Shown here: positions 1 to 6,744 of the stretch, piece by piece
Layout of the letters: each line of letters begins with the position of its first letter
Numbering within the stretch: the first letter of the stretch is position 1
DNA from: Candidatus Uhrbacteria bacterium
GTDB taxonomy: Bacteria; Patescibacteriota; Patescibacteriia; UBA9934; UBA11717
Assembly: GCA_003509895.1 (NCBI GenBank)
Contig: DOMJ01000048.1
Span: forward strand, 1-11,060
Length of the DNA: 11,060 nt
Reading direction: 5' to 3'
Notes under the pieces: generated by a model
What the model was told of the DNA's origin: nothing
Databases searched by the model: none
The model's input: the letters and a program-made list of their open reading frames with translations, nothing else
Position numbers and translations under genes: made by a program

Positions 1-88
1 TTAGACGATCCCCGAATGTTTCTTAAACACTTGGAACGCCAAGATTGTGCCACATAAATGTGCCTGTGTCAATCAACAGATGGGGAGG

Positions 89-117
89 TTGACGTTCGTC
101 TTTTGTTTGGGTAGTAT
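89..117 (+). promoter_or_regulatory. Predicted sigma70-type promoter of uvrB
   Basis: A -35 hexamer TTGACG (89-94, 5 of 6 to consensus) is followed by exactly 17 bases and a -10 hexamer TAGTAT (112-117, 4 of 6). Transcription would start near 124 and leave a leader of about 50 bases before the uvrB ATG. The same -35 hexamer and the same spacing occur ahead of uvrC. Seen in sequence; activity is inferred. Confidence 0.6.
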
Positions 118-140
118 GTCCTAGAATCTTTTCTGACCCC

Positions 141-162
141 CCTAGTACCCCTAAGTACTGGG
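141..162 (+). promoter_or_regulatory. Dyad in the uvrB leader
   Basis: AGTAC (144-148) and GTACT (155-159) form an inverted repeat with a 6-base spacer. Flanking CC (141-142) and GG (160-161) can extend the stem if T143 is bulged. It lies in the predicted transcribed leader, 15 bases before the uvrB ATG, so it could be a repressor operator or a small RNA hairpin. It does not match the LexA consensus of Gram-negative or Gram-positive bacteria. Function unknown. Confidence 0.35.
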
Positions 163-176
163 CGTTTTGTGTGTTT

Positions 177-2195
177 ATGAAATTTCAACTCCATTCCGAT
201 TATTTACCGGCCGGCGACCAGCCAAACGCGATTGAGTCTCTCGTGGCGGGTTTAAATAACCAAATGCACGAGCAGACCCTACTCGGTGTTACCGGTTCCG
301 GAAAAACGTTTACCATGGCCAACGTGATTGAGCATACGCAGCGTCCAACACTTGTGGTGGCTCATAATAAAACATTAGCGGCACAACTGTGTGCCGAGTT
401 TCGCCAGTTTTTTCCGGAAAACGTGGTGGAATACTTTGTTTCCTATTACGATTATTACCAACCGGAGGCATACATGCCGCGTACGGATACCTACATTGAG
501 AAGGAGGCGCAGATTAACGATGAAATAGACCGACTCCGCCATGCGGCAACACAAGCGCTCCTTACACGTCGGGACGTTATTATTGTGGCATCCGTGTCAT
601 GCATTTACTCGTTGGGATCGCCGGAGGAATACCAGGCAAACGTGTTGCAGATACCGCTCCACAGCAACATGACGCGAGAACTCATTATGCACGAGCTGCT
701 GTCTATGCAGTTTGAGCGCACGAGCGGCGACTTGGCTCGTGGTCATTTTCGCGTGCATGGTGAGGTGATGGAGATCATGCCCATTAACCTCGAGGTGATT
801 TATCGATTAGAGTTTGAAAATGGTCAACTCCTTAAAATGAGTGAGCTGGATGCCCTTACACGGAGGCACATGAGGGACTCAGAAGAACTCTGGTTGTTTC
901 CGGCACGACATTACATGACGGCGCCAAGCGTGCTCAAAAAAGCTGTCAAAGGCATTCGCGCAGAGATGACCGCTCGCGTCACGGAGTTGGAGACACAGGG
1001 AAAGATGTTGGAGGCCGAGCGATTAAAACGTCGCACGATTTATGATCTTTCCATGATTGAACAAACGGGATTTTGCAGTGGCATAGAAAATTATTCTCGT
1101 TGGTTTGATGGACGTAAACCCGGCGAGCCACCGTTTACGCTTCTTGATTTTTTCCCGGAAGATTTTTTGACGATCATAGATGAATCGCACGTCACACTTC
1201 CACAGGTCCGTGGAATGCTCGCGGGGGATCAAGCTCGTAAACAAAACCTGGTAGAACATGGATTTAGATTACCGAGTGCGGTGGATAATCGACCGTTGAG
1301 TTATGCGGAATTTGACAAGCGAATCGGGCAGCGCGTATATGTGTCGGCCACCCCGGGAGAAATAGAACTCAATCAAAGCGATCAAATTGTGGAACAGATT
1401 ATCCGCCCAACGGGACTCATTGATCCGGAAATTCTTGTTCTGCCTGTGTCGGGAACGAAGGGCACACCGGGACAAGTAGATGATCTGATTCCGCGTATTC
1501 AAGAACGCATTGCCTTTGGGGATCGCGTACTGGTTACCACGCTTACCAAAAAGATGTCCGAGGATCTTACGGAGTACCTTACGGATGAGGGGGTAAAGGT
1601 GGCGTATTTGCACAGTGATATTAAAACCATGGACCGCGTGGAGGTTCTCTCCAAGTTCAGAAATGGTGTGGTGGATGTCATTGTGGGCGTCAACTTACTG
1701 CGGGAAGGGCTGGATTTACCGGAGGTGTCGCTTGTGGCAATCTTAGATGCAGACAAGGAAGGTTTTTTGCGATCTGAGATGGCGCTCATTCAAACTATGG
1801 GGCGGGCGGCGCGTAACGTGCGTGGGCAGGTGGTTTTGTACGCAGATAAAATGACCGGATCCTTAAACCGCGCAATTGCCGAAACAAACCGCAGACGAAC
1901 CATCCAAACGGCGTATAACAAAAAACACAAGATTACCCCGCGGAGCACGACGCGTGACTTGTCGGACATTCGTGGATTGTTTGGTGGTGTACCGGAAGAT
2001 GTAGATGTGTCGGACGTATTGAACATAGAATTGATTGCCGAGCCGCATGAAATAAAAGCCGTGATACAAGAGAAAAAGTATGCCATGGGCAAGGCGGCGC
2101 AGGATTTGGACTTTGAGACAGCCGCCTTGTTGCGGGATGAAATCACGGTGTTAGAAAAGGAGGTGAAGGAAAAGGAAAAAAAGAGAAAAAAATGA
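177..2195 (+). CDS. uvrB: Excinuclease ABC subunit B (UvrB helicase)
   Basis: UvrB is the ATP-dependent damage-verifying subunit of nucleotide excision repair: UvrA loads it on damaged DNA and it then recruits UvrC. Counting from the in-frame GTG at 171, Walker A GVTGSGKT lies at residues 39-46, the strand-separating beta-hairpin motif YYDYYQPEAY at 92-101, the DESH box at 337-340, SATP at 392-395, and helicase motif VI QTMGRAARN at 541-549. A C-terminal UVR motif (about 628-663) binds UvrA and UvrC. The product is near full length (672 residues from ATG 177). I prefer ATG 177 over GTG 171 because homologues begin close to this methionine and other genes here also start as tttATG. There is no SD. 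A few extra residues (around 429-433, KGTPG) precede the conserved QVDDL. The protein ends in a lysine-rich tail whose A-rich codons double as the U-tract of the opposing gene's terminator. Confidence 0.97.
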   Translation: MKFQLHSDYLPAGDQPNAIESLVAGLNNQMHEQTLLGVTGSGKTFTMANVIEHTQRPTLVVAHNKTLAAQLCAEFRQFFPENVVEYFVSYYDYYQPEAYMPRTDTYIEKEAQINDEIDRLRHAATQALLTRRDVIIVASVSCIYSLGSPEEYQANVLQIPLHSNMTRELIMHELLSMQFERTSGDLARGHFRVHGEVMEIMPINLEVIYRLEFENGQLLKMSELDALTRRHMRDSEELWLFPARHYMTAPSVLKKAVKGIRAEMTARVTELETQGKMLEAERLKRRTIYDLSMIEQTGFCSGIENYSRWFDGRKPGEPPFTLLDFFPEDFLTIIDESHVTLPQVRGMLAGDQARKQNLVEHGFRLPSAVDNRPLSYAEFDKRIGQRVYVSATPGEIELNQSDQIVEQIIRPTGLIDPEILVLPVSGTKGTPGQVDDLIPRIQERIAFGDRVLVTTLTKKMSEDLTEYLTDEGVKVAYLHSDIKTMDRVEVLSKFRNGVVDVIVGVNLLREGLDLPEVSLVAILDADKEGFLRSEMALIQTMGRAARNVRGQVVLYADKMTGSLNRAIAETNRRRTIQTAYNKKHKITPRSTTRDLSDIRGLFGGVPEDVDVSDVLNIELIAEPHEIKAVIQEKKYAMGKAAQDLDFETAALLRDEITVLEKEVKEKEKKRKK

Positions 2196-2213
2196 GACCC
2201 CCAGGCGGAGGTC
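2181..2213 (-). terminator. Intrinsic terminator of the minus-strand gene, inside the uvrB 3' end
   Basis: Read on the minus strand, GACCTCC pairs with GGGGGTC around a GCCT loop (2196-2213): a 7-bp stem with one G-U wobble. It is followed within three bases by a run of seven T, then another T run (complement of 2181-2192). On the plus strand the wobble becomes an A-C mismatch and there is no U-tract, so the orientation is clear. It begins two bases after the minus-strand stop codon. Confidence 0.7.
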
Positions 2214-2215
2214 AA

Positions 2216-2857
2216 TCAGTCGTGTTGTACGGGCGAGCAGTCGTGCTCTACTCGGCGGTTCAGTGCTTGGAAGAATTGAAGTGACAGCACGTGATCCGTC
2301 GGCTCGCCGCTGTAGTTGTTGCCCTGTTTCCGACTATTGAGGGCCATATGGAACAAACCGACACGTATGCCGATTCGGATGGCCGTTAATAACCTTGGTG
2401 GAAACCTGGATGCACTCGCCTCTCTATTCACCCAGAGGTCCCGGTACTGGTAGACGATGTGGCCGCACGTTCCCATCACCATGTAGTACTCATAGACATA
2501 GGCGCTTGCTCCGGGACGGCCTTCTAGACGTGTTACCTGTGCGAGACCGGCGGAACACTCCATACTCGGTTCTTGAACCTGTCCACCTACGTCTCTATAG
2601 ACCCTGGTGTCTCTGGGATGATGGATAAATCGGTCGGCAAGACCCAGTGGGTCATAGTCGCTTCCGGGTAGGGGCATCCAATCTGGTCGCCACGTGGGAA
2701 CCTCCTGTGGTCCCGGAAACGATGGAGCATCACAGCCGCCATACCCTAACCAGTAGATCAGGAATTCGTCCATCCATGGTTTGAAGCCGAGATCGATCGA
2801 CGGACACTCGGGGAAGACCTTCTGTACAAAAGGAACTATGGATTCAATCGCAGCCAT
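2216..2857 (-). CDS. Unrecognised 213-residue protein between uvrB and uvrA
   Basis: I do not recognise this protein. The start is set at 2857 because AAAGGAGGGG (2861-2870 on the complement) sits five bases upstream, one of only two strong SD sequences in the window; an ATG at 2947 in the same frame has none. A complete open frame with promoter, SD and terminator supports a real gene. The product is rich in Trp, Tyr and Pro in its first half (for example WLGYGG, WRPDWMPLPG, YDPLGLADRF). It has scattered cysteines (first near residues 18 and 43), no evident transmembrane segment or signal peptide, and a basic, His-containing C-terminus. It runs against uvrB (tail to tail, 20-base gap) and diverges from uvrA. 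Its different initiation style and opposite strand suggest insertion or horizontal gain, or a lineage-specific gene. A plus-strand frame at 2395-2628 is a shadow of it. Confidence 0.75.
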   Translation of the reverse strand: MAAIESIVPFVQKVFPECPSIDLGFKPWMDEFLIYWLGYGGCDAPSFPGPQEVPTWRPDWMPLPGSDYDPLGLADRFIHHPRDTRVYRDVGGQVQEPSMECSAGLAQVTRLEGRPGASAYVYEYYMVMGTCGHIVYQYRDLWVNREASASRFPPRLLTAIRIGIRVGLFHMALNSRKQGNNYSGEPTDHVLSLQFFQALNRRVEHDCSPVQHD

Positions 2858-2860
2858 AGA

Positions 2861-2886
2861 CCCCTCCTTTCGCTCGTATCTTAACA
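2861..2886 (-). promoter_or_regulatory. Extended -10 and strong SD of the minus-strand gene
   Basis: On the complement, TGTTAAGAT (2878-2886) is an extended -10 element (TGn plus TAAGAT, 4 of 6). The SD AAAGGAGGGG (2861-2870) follows, with five bases between its GGAGG core and the ATG at 2857. The transcript would carry a leader of about 14 bases. The -10 overlaps a candidate plus-strand -35 for uvrA, so the two genes may compete for polymerase. Confidence 0.5.
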
Positions 2887-2940
2887 AATTTTGGGGAGCA
2901 CATAAAAATGGTGCGTCAACGGTGGCTCCCTGTGGATAAT
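2881..2940 (+). promoter_or_regulatory. Candidate uvrA promoter region with a DnaA-box sequence
   Basis: Two readings are possible. First, TTAACA (2881-2886, 5 of 6 to TTGACA), a 16-base spacer and TAAAAA (2903-2908, 4 of 6) would give a leader of about 40 bases. Second, GATAAT (2935-2940, 5 of 6 to TATAAT) lies 13 bases before the ATG and would give an almost leaderless transcript. The bases TGTGGATAA (2931-2939) are also a perfect complement of the DnaA box TTATCCACA. The sequence alone does not decide between these. Confidence 0.4.
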
Positions 2941-2953
2941 CTGTCATCTATTT

Positions 2954-5464
2954 ATGCAAGAACATATTCGAATAAAAGGGGCGCGGGAACATAACCTCAA
3001 AGATATTAGTTTAGAGCTCCCACGCAACAAAATGATCTGTATTACGGGGCTTTCTGGCTCTGGAAAGTCGAGTTTGGCGTTTGATACCATTTTTGCCGAG
3101 GGGCAACGCCGGTACGTTGAGTCTTTGTCTGCCTATGCGCGGCAGTTTTTGGGTCAATTACAAAAACCGGATGTGGACGAGATAGAAGGATTGAGCCCGG
3201 CCATCTCTATAGATCAAAAAGCCCATTCCAGAAACCCACGCTCTACGGTGGCAACCATTACGGAGGTGTACGACTATTTGCGTGTGTTATACGCCCGCAT
3301 TGGGCAACCGCATTGTGTGGTGTGTCAAAAACCGATTCAAAAATTAACCGTCGATGAAATGGTCGACGTAATTATAGATGAGGCCAAGGGAGAGAAGGTT
3401 ATTTTGTTAGGACCGGCGGTTCGGGGCAGAAAAGGAGAGTACTATCAACTCCTCTACGATTTGTACAACAGTGGTTTTGCTAAAGTGCGCGTGGATGGAA
3501 AAATTCACAACTTGTCTGAGCAGATTACGCTTTCTCGTTACGGAAAGCATACGATTGAAGTAGTCGTGGACACGCTAACGGCGGCAGAAATGACAACCGT
3601 CTCTAAAGAAACACGTCAACGGCTTTCCGAGGGTATTGAAACATGTTTGGAATACGGAAAAGATGTGATGACGGTGTTGTTCGGCGGCAAACGCGAACGG
3701 TTGCTCTCCTCTAAGTTTAGCTGCCCGGATGACGAGTTCTCCTTCCCGGAGATCGAGCCGCGTTTGTTTAGTTTTAACTCGCCGTATGGGGCGTGTCCTG
3801 GGTGTGATGGATTGGGTACGGAGTCTCTCTTTTCTGAGAGCGTGTGCCCGGTGTGTAACGGGAAGCGATTGCGACCAGAAGGGTTGCATGTTTGGGTAGG
3901 AGGAAAAAGTATCGTGGAGGTGACGCGCATGAACATAGACGACGCGCAGGCGTTTTTGTCCAAGGTCACGTTAGATAAAAAGTCCGCCAAGATCGCCGAG
4001 AACATTTTGCGTGAGATCAACAACCGGCTGCAGTTTATGTTAAACGTGGGGATTGAATACCTCACATTGGATCGTCGTGCGGGAACCCTGTCCGGCGGTG
4101 AGGCGCAGCGCATTCGTTTGGCGTCGCAAATTGGATCGCGTTTGGTGGGTGCAATGTATGTGTTAGATGAACCGACTATCGGATTGCACCAACGGGACAA
4201 CGACAAACTTATTGCCACGTTGCAGGAACTTCGAGACATTGGCAACACGATTATTGTGGTTGAGCATGATGAGGATACGATTTTGGCGGCCGATTGGATG
4301 GTGGAGTTGGGGCCGGGTGCCGGCATTCATGGAGGAGAGTTGATTGTCTCGGCGGAGATGGCGGAGGCGATTGATCACCCAACGTCTTTAACGGCCGCGT
4401 ACTTGCGCGGTGATGTAGAGATTCCTGTGCCCGATGAGCGTAGGGCGATTGGGCGAGACGTGATTAAGATTCGCGGAGCTTCTGCCAACAATTTAAAAAA
4501 CATTGACGTAGATATTCCTCTGCGACGCTTTGTTTGTGTGACAGGTGTGTCGGGATCGGGAAAATCCACATTGGTGGAGGATGTGATGTACAAACACCTC
4601 GCAAAAAAGTTGCAGGGAACGGGTGGTCGTCCCGGTAAAGCGACCGCCGTGCTCGGAACGGAATATTTGGATCGCATTGAGATGATCGATCAATCTCCGA
4701 TTGGACGAACGCCACGATCAAACCCCGCAACGTACACAGGTGCCTGGACGCCAATCCGTGAACTGCTTGCAAGCGTAGAAGAAGCACGGTACCGAGGTTA
4801 CAAGCCGGGACGATTTAGTTTTAATACGCCGGGGGGACGATGCGAAAACTGCCAAGGAAATGGGCAAATTGGCATTGAGATGCACTTTTTACCAACCGTG
4901 TATGTGCCGTGCGATGTGTGTCACGGCAAACGATTTGACAGAGAAACCTTGGAAGTGGAATGGAACGGCAAGAACGTGCAGCAGATATTAGGGTTAACGA
5001 TAGATGAAGGGGTGGAGTTTTTTAAGGAGGTTCCGATTGTGCACGATCGTATGTTGGGAATGCAGAGCGTTGGATTGGGGTATTTAACCATCGGTCAACC
5101 GGCAACCACGCTCTCTGGCGGAGAGGCACAACGCGTAAAATTAGCAAAAGAATTATCTAAGCGACACTTGGGTCGCGTGATGTATGTGTTTGATGAACCG
5201 ACCACCGGATTGCACTTTGAGGACATTAAGCAGTTGTTGGAAGTGATGCATCGACTTGTAGAGAAGGGCAACACCGTTGTGGTGATTGAGCATAACTTGG
5301 ATGTGATTAAGACGGCGGATTGGGTGATTGATTTGGGGCCTGAAGGCGGATACAGAGGAGGAACGCTTTTGGCGGAGGGCACGCCGGAGGAAATCGCGCG
5401 CATGCCGCGATCCTACACGGGACAGTACCTCAAAAAGACCCTTAAAAAACACGCAAAGGGATAG
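2954..5464 (+). CDS. uvrA: Excinuclease ABC subunit A (UvrA), lacking the insertion domain
   Basis: UvrA is the damage-sensing dimeric ABC ATPase that delivers UvrB. At 836 residues it is about 100 shorter than E. coli UvrA (940). Order: Walker A1 GLSGSGKSS 32-40; UvrB-binding region about 118-245, present; first signature LSGGEAQRIRLA 379-390; Walker B VLDEP 403-407; His switch about 438; Walker A2 GVSGSGKST 531-539; second signature LSGGEAQRVKLA 720-731; Walker B VFDEP 745-749; His about 780. The zinc module at C630/C633/C653/C656 is intact. In the first half, C281/C284 and C298/C301 are only 14 residues apart, where other UvrAs carry over 100 residues (the insertion domain). Another zinc site is incomplete: C121, C124 and C257 remain, but the fourth position is D260. 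The ATG at 2954 has no SD; the family N-terminus begins here. Retention of the UvrB-binding region argues against UvrA2. Confidence 0.97.
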   Translation: MQEHIRIKGAREHNLKDISLELPRNKMICITGLSGSGKSSLAFDTIFAEGQRRYVESLSAYARQFLGQLQKPDVDEIEGLSPAISIDQKAHSRNPRSTVATITEVYDYLRVLYARIGQPHCVVCQKPIQKLTVDEMVDVIIDEAKGEKVILLGPAVRGRKGEYYQLLYDLYNSGFAKVRVDGKIHNLSEQITLSRYGKHTIEVVVDTLTAAEMTTVSKETRQRLSEGIETCLEYGKDVMTVLFGGKRERLLSSKFSCPDDEFSFPEIEPRLFSFNSPYGACPGCDGLGTESLFSESVCPVCNGKRLRPEGLHVWVGGKSIVEVTRMNIDDAQAFLSKVTLDKKSAKIAENILREINNRLQFMLNVGIEYLTLDRRAGTLSGGEAQRIRLASQIGSRLVGAMYVLDEPTIGLHQRDNDKLIATLQELRDIGNTIIVVEHDEDTILAADWMVELGPGAGIHGGELIVSAEMAEAIDHPTSLTAAYLRGDVEIPVPDERRAIGRDVIKIRGASANNLKNIDVDIPLRRFVCVTGVSGSGKSTLVEDVMYKHLAKKLQGTGGRPGKATAVLGTEYLDRIEMIDQSPIGRTPRSNPATYTGAWTPIRELLASVEEARYRGYKPGRFSFNTPGGRCENCQGNGQIGIEMHFLPTVYVPCDVCHGKRFDRETLEVEWNGKNVQQILGLTIDEGVEFFKEVPIVHDRMLGMQSVGLGYLTIGQPATTLSGGEAQRVKLAKELSKRHLGRVMYVFDEPTTGLHFEDIKQLLEVMHRLVEKGNTVVVIEHNLDVIKTADWVIDLGPEGGYRGGTLLAEGTPEEIARMPRSYTGQYLKKTLKKHAKG

Positions 5465-5473
5465 GGGTTGGAT

Positions 5474-5502
5474 TGTGGATCTGACGGTTGTTTGATAAAC
5501 TT
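5474..5502 (+). promoter_or_regulatory. Possible promoter for the coiled-coil gene
   Basis: TGATAAACT (5494-5502) is an extended -10 (TGn plus TAAACT, 4 of 6). Upstream TTGTGG (5474-5479) is a weak -35 at a 17-base spacer. The start point would fall at about 5509, next to the ATG at 5510, implying leaderless translation. No terminator follows uvrA, so read-through from uvrA is also possible. Confidence 0.35.
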
Positions 5503-5509
5503 TCTTTGT

Positions 5510-5749
5510 ATGGAAAAGCACATCGAGGAAAACATGCTCATGTTATTGGTGAATATCAATGAGAAAGTCGAAAAACACGACACTGACTTGGCGTATCTAA
5601 AAGAATCGCATGACAGAACCTTCCGTCGAATTGATGATTTTCTGTCGACACTTGGTCGGCATGAGGCGGAGATTGCGGCCCTTCGTTCATCACGAGAACG
5701 CATGGAGGATCGATTAACAAAGATAGAGGCCGTTGTAGGTATCGTGTAG
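5510..5749 (+). CDS. Small coiled-coil protein (79 residues)
   Basis: No family is recognised. From ATG 5510 the product is 79 residues and almost wholly helical: repeated hydrophobic positions spaced three and four apart (for example L10, L12, V14, I16, V20, L27, L30, and later I41, L45, I55, L58, M65, L69, I72) with Lys, Glu, Asp and Arg between. This pattern fits a parallel coiled coil or an oligomerising rod. There are no cysteines, no signal peptide and no transmembrane helix. A TTG start at 5468 would add 14 residues but has no SD and breaks the helical pattern. It lies 45 bases after uvrA and is closed by its own terminator, so it may ride on the uvrA transcript. Any role in repair would be guesswork. 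Confidence 0.7.
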   Translation: MEKHIEENMLMLLVNINEKVEKHDTDLAYLKESHDRTFRRIDDFLSTLGRHEAEIAALRSSRERMEDRLTKIEAVVGIV

Positions 5750-5759
5750 GAATAGAGGC

Positions 5760-5783
5760 AAAGCAGTCCGTAAGGGCTGTTTT
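5760..5783 (+). terminator. Intrinsic terminator after the coiled-coil gene
   Basis: AAAGCAGTCC (5760-5769) pairs with GGGCTGTTTT (5774-5783) around a GTAA loop: ten pairs including two G-U wobbles, ending in a T run. It lies 10 bases after the stop at 5749 and separates the uvrA/coiled-coil unit from the kinase gene. Confidence 0.75.
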
Positions 5784-5794
5784 GTGTTTGCTCT

Positions 5795-5807
5795 CCTGTG
5801 GTAGACT
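5795..5807 (+). promoter_or_regulatory. Extended -10 promoter of the kinase gene
   Basis: TGG followed by TAGACT (5799-5807; TAGACT 4 of 6) forms an extended -10. The start point would be about 5813-5815, so the mRNA would begin at or next to the ATG at 5815. No good -35 is visible, which is tolerated by extended -10 promoters. The 10-mer CCTGTGGTAG (5795-5804) recurs exactly ahead of mraZ at 8381-8390. Confidence 0.5.
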
Positions 5808-5814
5808 TTTGTTT

Positions 5815-6630
5815 ATGAACAAAGATCGATATAGCGGGTTAGCTAAGGCATACTCTTCTCAACTACTCATTGAATGGCAAGACGGGAAGGAGGTGATTGT
5901 AAAGCAGGTCGAACCTCAAGAGCGCGAGAGTGAGTTGTATTTTCAGGCGCAGTTGCAGTCGTTGGGATTATCAGCGATGGAAATGTATTCGGATCCACGA
6001 GGGTTGATCATTCTGTTTATCCCAGACGCACAGACATTAGGGGACAAGGAGACTCCTGAGCTCTATGAGCGTCTTGGTCACACGTTGCGTCTTTTGCACG
6101 CGAGAGAGTTTGACCGTTGTTTTTTTATTGATGCTTCTGGGAATGAGCAAGAATATCCGTGGGCGGATTTTGTTCAGCACACGCTTGCTGCGGGAAGGGA
6201 TCGACAAAACAAGATGCAAGGATTGTCTACGGACACGGTAGAACGCATCACCGGAAAGCTTGGATTAGAGCAGCTTTCTTGTATAGGAACGCCAAGGTTG
6301 CTCCATGGTGATTTACACGCAAACAACGTGTTGATCCACCAGGATGACCTGTATGTATTTGATAAAGCAGACCAGATGATGGCGGGTGATCCAATGTATG
6401 ATATGGCTTTATTCGCGATCACCTTACCGGGGGCACTGTATGGAGTTGGAAATGAGGTGGAGAGAGACAAAAAATTCCTTGATGCATTGATACGTGGGTA
6501 TGGATTCGATTTCTCTGCTGACCGTGGACGTTTGGATGCCTATGTTCTTTTGCGTGCATTGGAGCGATGTCCAAATCCATTTGAACCAGAAATACCAGAA
6601 ATTGTAGATCGTATTTTGATATCGTTATAA
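5815..6630 (+). CDS. APH / choline-kinase-like small-molecule kinase
   Basis: This 271-residue protein has the fold signature of aminoglycoside phosphotransferase (APH) family kinases, which transfer phosphate from ATP to small-molecule hydroxyls. The catalytic Brenner-type motif is HGDLHANNVLI at 164-174 (D166 catalytic base, N171 metal ligand). It is followed by the metal-binding aspartate in VFDKAD (D183) and the family-typical GDPMYDMA at 191-198. A candidate nucleotide-binding lysine is K30 (VIVKQVEP) with acidic partners near 36-40. The usual DFG-like motif is written FDKAD, a variant of the IDWE/IDFE form. The ATG at 5815 is chosen over an in-frame start at 5782 because the promoter and terminator lie between them; there is no SD. 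It sits alone between two terminators. The substrate cannot be named: fructosamine, homoserine, choline and antibiotic kinases share this motif. A resistance role is not implied. Confidence 0.85.
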   Translation: MNKDRYSGLAKAYSSQLLIEWQDGKEVIVKQVEPQERESELYFQAQLQSLGLSAMEMYSDPRGLIILFIPDAQTLGDKETPELYERLGHTLRLLHAREFDRCFFIDASGNEQEYPWADFVQHTLAAGRDRQNKMQGLSTDTVERITGKLGLEQLSCIGTPRLLHGDLHANNVLIHQDDLYVFDKADQMMAGDPMYDMALFAITLPGALYGVGNEVERDKKFLDALIRGYGFDFSADRGRLDAYVLLRALERCPNPFEPEIPEIVDRILISL

Positions 6631-6658
6631 ACAAGGCCGCTTGATAGTAAATGACCCT

Positions 6659-6687
6659 CGCCCGGATTGACGTAAGCGGGTGTTTTT
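6659..6687 (+). terminator. Intrinsic terminator after the kinase gene
   Basis: CGCCCG (6659-6664) pairs with CGGGTG (6677-6682; one G-U pair) around a 12-base loop and is followed by five T (6683-6687). It begins 28 bases after the kinase stop. The loop and U-tract contain the -35 and spacer of the uvrC promoter. Confidence 0.65.
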
Positions 6688-6695
6688 GGTAGAAA
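6667..6695 (+). promoter_or_regulatory. Predicted sigma70-type promoter of uvrC
   Basis: TTGACG (6667-6672) is followed by a 17-base spacer and TAGAAA (6690-6695, 4 of 6), which is preceded by TGG (6687-6689) and so forms an extended -10. Transcription would start near 6702, giving a leader of about 43 bases. The -35 is identical to that of uvrB. Confidence 0.6.
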
Positions 6696-6744
6696 TTGGG
6701 TCTCCGCGGACGCGTAGGAGCCGGTTCTGTACATCACTATACGT

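Noticed and set aside
1..77. Short minus-strand frame ending with TAA at 1-3 (about 23 codons)
   Set aside because: Closed by a TGA at 75-77, with no ATG or SD; likely chance. Two small hairpins there (30-43, 51-62) have short stems and no U-tract.
171..176. GTG at 171 as the uvrB start
   Set aside because: ATG 177 is six bases on, matches the family N-terminus better, and fits the tttATG pattern of other starts here; no SD supports either.
1790..2215. 141-residue minus-strand frame opposite the uvrB 3' end
   Set aside because: Shadow of uvrB; no SD, and it overlaps the terminator of the adjacent minus-strand gene.
2395..2628. Plus-strand 77-residue frame
   Set aside because: Opposite-strand shadow of the better-supported minus-strand gene; no SD or promoter.
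2858..2947. Longer 243-residue form of the minus-strand gene starting at 2947
   Set aside because: The extra 30 codons overlap the promoter, -10 and SD of the shorter form, which has an ideal SD; no SD precedes 2947.
3616..4326. Long minus-strand frame (236 residues) within uvrA
   Set aside because: Shadow frame of uvrA, composed of low-likelihood protein with no motif.
2954..5464. UvrA2-type (UvrB-independent) paralogue
   Set aside because: The UvrB-binding region (about 118-245) is present; the missing part is the insertion domain.
5468..5509. TTG start adding 14 residues to the coiled-coil protein
   Set aside because: No SD; the added residues break the helical pattern and overlap the likely promoter.
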